Below are positions 60,071 through 64,000 of a stretch of 64,000 bases of DNA, piece by piece; position 1 is the first letter of the stretch, and each line of letters starts with the position of its first letter. Source of the DNA: Astropecten irregularis (lineage: Eukaryota > Echinodermata > Asteroidea > Paxillosida > Astropectinidae); assembly GCA_963971285.1 (NCBI GenBank), contig OZ020263.1, forward strand, positions 3,782,001 through 3,846,000. Reading direction: 5' to 3'. The notes under the pieces are model-generated. The model saw nothing but the letters and a program-made list of their open reading frames with translations. It did not search any database and was not told the DNA's origin. The translations under genes and the position numbers were made by a program.

Positions 60071-60180
60071 CAAAATGATTTATGTTTCTGCAACTGCACG
60101 GGCTCTTGTTCCAAGGCAAGCAGGCTATACGTTTAATTTTAGATTTCATGAGGCTGTGGAATATACTACGCTGAACATGA
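60071..60180 (-). other. Putative non-coding leader exon of HAO, copy B
   Basis: Counterpart of 57210-57310, with donor CATTTTG|GTAAGTAATG at 60071 and shared words (AGTATATTCC, GTTTCTGCA). Sequence between those words has diverged much more than the coding exons. Confidence 0.35.
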
Positions 60181-60376
60181 TTCTGGCCAGAAGTGAGTTC
60201 TTGAATCTTGTCAGTGGCCAACTACCGGAAATTTGGAGCTCACCCACTTCCCTTGTAGACCCCTATACATTGTATTATAATGATCGCTCACGACAGTGTA
60301 TGTTCATGTACTCATGTGATGCACGGTACCGGTACATGTATTTGGGTTCAAAGTTCAAGTTCATGGAACATTCAAA

Positions 60377-60425
60377 CTTGCACCCAAGTAAATAAACTCC
60401 CATAGACAACAGTGATAAATCCTTA
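60377..60425. mobile_element. Solo end of the TGCACCCAAGTAAATA element
   Basis: About 45 bases match, inverted, the right end of the 58679-59160 element (TTGCACCCAAGTAAATAAAC then CTCCCATAGACAACAGTGA). No opposite end was found nearby, so this is a fragment. Confidence 0.6.
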
Positions 60426-60550
60426 TAGGGGCCGTCCATAAAGTACGTACGCACGAAATGCCGACTTTTTTGACCCCCCCCCTCCCCCTCTGTACGCAAG
60501 GCGTACGCAGTGGTCCCCCCCCCCTGTACGCATACGCATTCCACGTTAGG
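60426..60550. mobile_element. GGGGCCGTCCATAAAGTACG element end
   Basis: Starts with AGGGGCCGTCCATAAAGTAC and contains C-runs alternating with GTACGC words. The start word is typical of a widespread short transposon end, as I recall it. No second end was found. Confidence 0.4.
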
Positions 60551-60559
60551 TTTTTCACT

Positions 60560-61240
60560 TCTCGTGGTACCTTGCTTTAGCATCATTAAAATGTCACCGT
60601 AATCCGGGCCGGTACCGTTATTGGGACGTCACTTTCAAATTCTGAAATGAATGACTAAAGTTTAACAGGTTTTTATACATTTACAGATGGATTTTACTAT
60701 TTTTAATATGGAAAAAAAGGAACAAACAAAACAATCCCGGTGCTTTTTCACATTTTTTAACTCTCTTTTCGCGCGATAATGCTATGCAAATTGTTGTATT
60801 TTGACACGCAAATATTGTCGAAATTTCTTCATATGCTAGGATATAAAGGACTCATTAAAGGATTTAAAAGGTTTATGGGAATATTCGCTCAAAGTTACAA
60901 AATATCTTTTTGGAGCAGCAGAAGCTATTCAAGAACTAACGTAATGGATGTGTTTTCAGATGTCCAAAACTAAACCATCGCCCTTGTAGGTAAATTTATT
61001 GTGTGTATAGTTTCCATCTTATAATCATAAAATTGGCACAGTCATGATGTGTTTGTGCGAATAATAATTTCTGGGATAAACACGAACAAAACAAAAAGAT
61101 GGTTGATACTTTGTTTTTGTTACTCTCCTATACGAGTCATAATATATTGATGACATTTTATTCCATGATTATGATCATACACTTGCAAGACAAGTGAAAT
61201 TGCTGAACGCACCTACATGTACTTCCCAGATGTGTTACAC
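60560..61240. other. No gene recognised
   Basis: AT-rich, single-copy in the window, with short ORFs only. No promoter or splice pattern that I can support. Confidence 0.5.
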
Positions 61241-61726
61241 GCTTAAAACACTGTGATTGGGAAAATGATTTCAATAAGAGTCATTCCGATCAGGAACCGT
61301 GATGGTTTTTCAAATATGCTTTAAATGACATCGCAAAGTTGAGTGAACAAGATGAATTAGCATGCATATATTAACAACAAAATTAAATAATGTTCATTCA
61401 CCCATAAATAATCAACCGAATAAAATAATTTGATTTAAACTTTCTGCTATGCAATTGTGTAAAAGGAAGCATTGGTGTACCATAGCATAGCATTTGTATC
61501 CCATTCATCCAATGCAGGAAAACGCCATTCGTTCTGCATGGTTTCAAGAAGTGTATAATAATTCACATGTAGGCTACATTGCCCTGGTTAGTTATTTATA
61601 TTGGCCAGATATACCTCTCACACTTTGGAACATAATGCTATGCGTTTTGTACGACGTGAACATTTTAAAACAAAAGTTCATCGCCTCGGAGTTATGATTG
61701 TAAGCGGTAGACTGTACAACCCTGGC

Positions 61727-61874
61727 CTGGATTTCACAAAACACTCAGATTAATCTTAAGATGAGTTGTCAGCTATCATCATTGTGGTTTGTATTGTGAC
61801 ATCACACGTTGCTTATACCAATTGGGATTGATCTCACACTTAAGATCAATCTTAGTGCTTCGTGAAATCGACCA
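61727..61874. mobile_element. CTGGATTTCACCAAACACT MITE, copy 2
   Basis: CCTGGATTTCACAAAACACT at the left, GCTTCGTGAAATCGACCAG at the right; same interior as 12204-12358. Confidence 0.7.
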
Positions 61875-63172
61875 GAGCTACACTGCTTTGTGCTGTTAAA
61901 TGCATTGTTCAAGAAAGCTGTTAAAATTCCTAGCAAATCATCACAATTAATGACTCAATTTCCGCAACAACCCTTTCGTTGGTAACCGTCGAAGTTATGA
62001 CTGTTTGGACTGTGACAAGTGGGAATTCTGAAGAGGATTTATGTGTTAATTATTCAGTTATTATTTTAGTTAATCAGAAAAACATTTTCACATTCCTTAA
62101 CCCATTCACATCTCAATGTTTGTTCATTCACATTTCACTCTTTCAACCAATTTTAGAAATTGTTGAAGCGCGTATGCCACGCAATGCTTTTGTTTAGTTT
62201 GGAAATACACATTATCTGTATCATTCTGTCAATGCTTTTGAAGCAAGCTGGTTACATTGTATATTGGGCCTATTCAGTACAAGTCCACTTTTGTTGAAAT
62301 ATTTTATGTCCAAAAATAACAAAATTGCAATAGTCTGTTTATCCAGCTTTGTGACAATTTTTCTGAATGTAAACGAGACACTTCTGCTCTATATGATACA
62401 CCAGTAAGCTCCCTAATTCTCTTAAAACATGACATTTCAATATTACGTACGATAAAATATGCCAATTAAATTTCAAAGAAAATGAAATATATATCATGCA
62501 ATCCTATCTAATATATTACTTGAAATATAATAAGATCAAAATTTCAATAAATCATTTTATATTACCTCACCAATTATACCATCATTTTGATTCTAATTGC
62601 CTTTGACCAAAAAATAATGTAACAATAAATAAACCATTCATTTAATTCATTCTTGTCTCTGTTTCGCAGAAGCTTCGATCAATTTACATTCAGGTTCATG
62701 TATTAAAAGACGAATTTAAATGTCTGGTGAAATGATGTGTGATGGTCTTACGTCTTCATTGCACTGATATTACAAACATGTTTCTAATTTGTCATGATTT
62801 GTCATGATTCGTTTGCGTCCAATCATTTAAATGTTCGCGAATTGAAATTTACACATCTTTTTAATCAAACCAGTGACGTATTGTGCAAATGACGTCACAA
62901 AGTTGAGTGCCCACAATGGGTAAAATAACACCGAGACAAAGTGTCAATTGAAATATTTATGTCAAAAACACAATTTGAGGATAATCTACCGAACGAATAT
63001 ATATGATTTCAAGTTTCTTCATGTAACTATCATTGCAAACCAAACGTCTGTCACTTTGCATGGTTTAAAGAGGTTTAGTGTGAACCAATCAGATTTCATA
63101 ATTTCAACCAATCACATTAGTGGTCGAAAAGCTTATGTCACATGGATCATTCTGTCACAGCTAGGCCAGCTG

Positions 63173-63315
63173 AAGGTCGATTTCACGAAGCCCTACGATC
63201 GATCGTAACTCGAGTTACGAAGGATAATCCATCGTATCCTACCTAGTGCTGTAATGCATCGTAAGTCCTAAGATTGATAGTAAGTTACGATGAGTTTGGT
63301 GAAATCGACCCCAGG
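63173..63315. mobile_element. GGGTCGATTTCAC MITE, copy 3
   Basis: AGGTCGATTTCACGAAGCCC at the left, GGTGAAATCGACCCCAGG at the right. It interrupts one of the local duplicate blocks of region 61-64 kb. Confidence 0.75.
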
Positions 63316-63929
63316 TTACATTGTACATTGGACCCATTCATTACAAGCCCACTTTAGTAACATGATTTTCCATTAGAAATGACATCCAACAAGTCTGTCT
63401 ACCCATCATTGTGACCATTTGCTGAATGTAAACGAGACACTTCTGCTCTATGATTCCCCAACACTCAAATTCTCCTAAAACAGAGAATTACAATTACATT
63501 AATGATAAATTATGCTAAACTAAAATTTAATATAAGATCAAATAAATTATGGATTATAATCAAATAAATGAGTTAAAATTCAATAAGCGGATAAAATTGA
63601 GAATGTATACTTTTTAAAACTTGATTATGATTGTTTCTGACGATCAAATGAATGTTACTTTTAACCTTTCCATTAAGTCTTTCGTATCTTTGTATAATAA
63701 AGGCTTCAGTCAATTAATATAATGGGTTTTGTAAGGTCACATTTTATTTTCAGACTCTTCGTCAAAGGACGTATGACACGCATTGTTTTTTTAGGAGGAA
63801 TATACAATAATGGATCATTTTGTAACAGCTTAAATGTGAGGCAAGCTGCCTACATGTACATTGGCTCTTCGGTATCATTTGTTTGGCTGATATCATGTTT
63901 GGGGGCCTAGTACCAGCCTATTATTCAGT

Positions 63930-64000
63930 GGCCTATTTCATAGAACTGCTTAAGCACAACAATTTAGTTAAGCATGAAAAGTCTTCCTTGATAAAACAGG
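63930..64000. mobile_element. CAATTTCATAGAGCTGCTTAAGC MITE, copy 5, cut by window end
   Basis: Begins GGCCTATTTCATAGAACTGC and continues AAGCATGAAAAGTCTTCC, the inverse orientation of copies 1-4; only the first 70 bases are in the window. Confidence 0.7.

Larger units (their letters stand above)
55290..60180. repeat. Tandem duplication of HAO leader, exon 1 and exon 2
   Basis: Copy A spans about 55290-57310 and copy B about 57970-60180. The 3' breakpoint of homology is sharp at CATTTTGGGGTTGGATAGTC (55288 and 57969 onward), inside intron 2. Introns differ by insertions, including the nested transposons in copy B at 58602-59222. About 660 bp of unrelated sequence separates the copies. Confidence 0.8.
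61240..63900. repeat. Diverged local duplications
   Basis: Words recur in the same order: AAATGACATCGCAAAGTTGAGTG near 61324 and its relative near 62888; CGAGACACTTCTGCTCTAT near 62382 and 63435; ACATTGTA(T/C)ATTGGRCC near 62253 and 63320; GGATCATT(C/T)TGT(C/A)A near 62219, 63146 and 63811. This suggests two to three copies of a block, one split by the MITE at 63173-63315. Confidence 0.45.

Overview
This is 64 kb of non-coding-rich eukaryotic DNA. Genes have spliced exons with GT-AG introns and sit among many small inverted-repeat transposons (MITEs), tandem arrays and simple repeats; there are no operons or ribosome-binding sites. The AT-rich background, frequent TACATGTACA and AGGCCTA words, dense palindromic MITEs and vertebrate-like gene content suggest a marine invertebrate deuterostome, most likely an echinoderm. 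That is inference from style, not a species call.

Region 1 (1-40.1 kb) has no gene that I can assemble. It holds MITEs from at least ten families, five sizeable tandem arrays (the largest about 22 copies of a 35-bp unit at 30.3-31.05 kb), large palindromes, and several single-copy stretches that look like conserved non-coding DNA. Just past it, on the minus strand, is a promoter (CCAAT box, a CTCF-like motif and a TATA-like box packed together) with a probable first coding exon ending in a clean splice donor at 40,137. Region 1 may therefore be the first intron, or more, of an unidentified minus-strand gene.

Region 2 (40.77-48.78 kb, plus strand) is a five-exon gene that I rebuilt from splice sites and reading phase. 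It encodes a small four-pass membrane protein resembling the TMEM72 family. Its last exon exists in two mutually exclusive forms, both phase-compatible with exon 4. One (45,228-45,355) gives a 161-residue protein with a short tail ending in a YxxPhi-like motif. The other (48,473-48,777) gives 220 residues with a long charged tail containing NPF. The fourth membrane helix and the cytoplasmic tail are therefore swapped together.

Region 3 (52.66-60.1 kb, minus strand) is an FMN-dependent 2-hydroxyacid oxidase gene (glycolate oxidase/HAO family), rebuilt as eight coding exons and 366 residues. Its leader, exon 1 and exon 2 are tandemly duplicated upstream, while exons 3-8 are present once; both copies of exons 1-2 are open and correctly phased. 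The product keeps most flavin and catalytic residues but seems to lack the active-site tyrosine of the Q-L-Y motif, and it ends in SKP rather than a standard peroxisomal targeting tripeptide. A plus-strand exon-like ORF lies inside its intron 5.

Region 4 (60.2-64 kb) has no recognisable gene. It contains diverged local duplications and MITEs, one of which runs off the window end.
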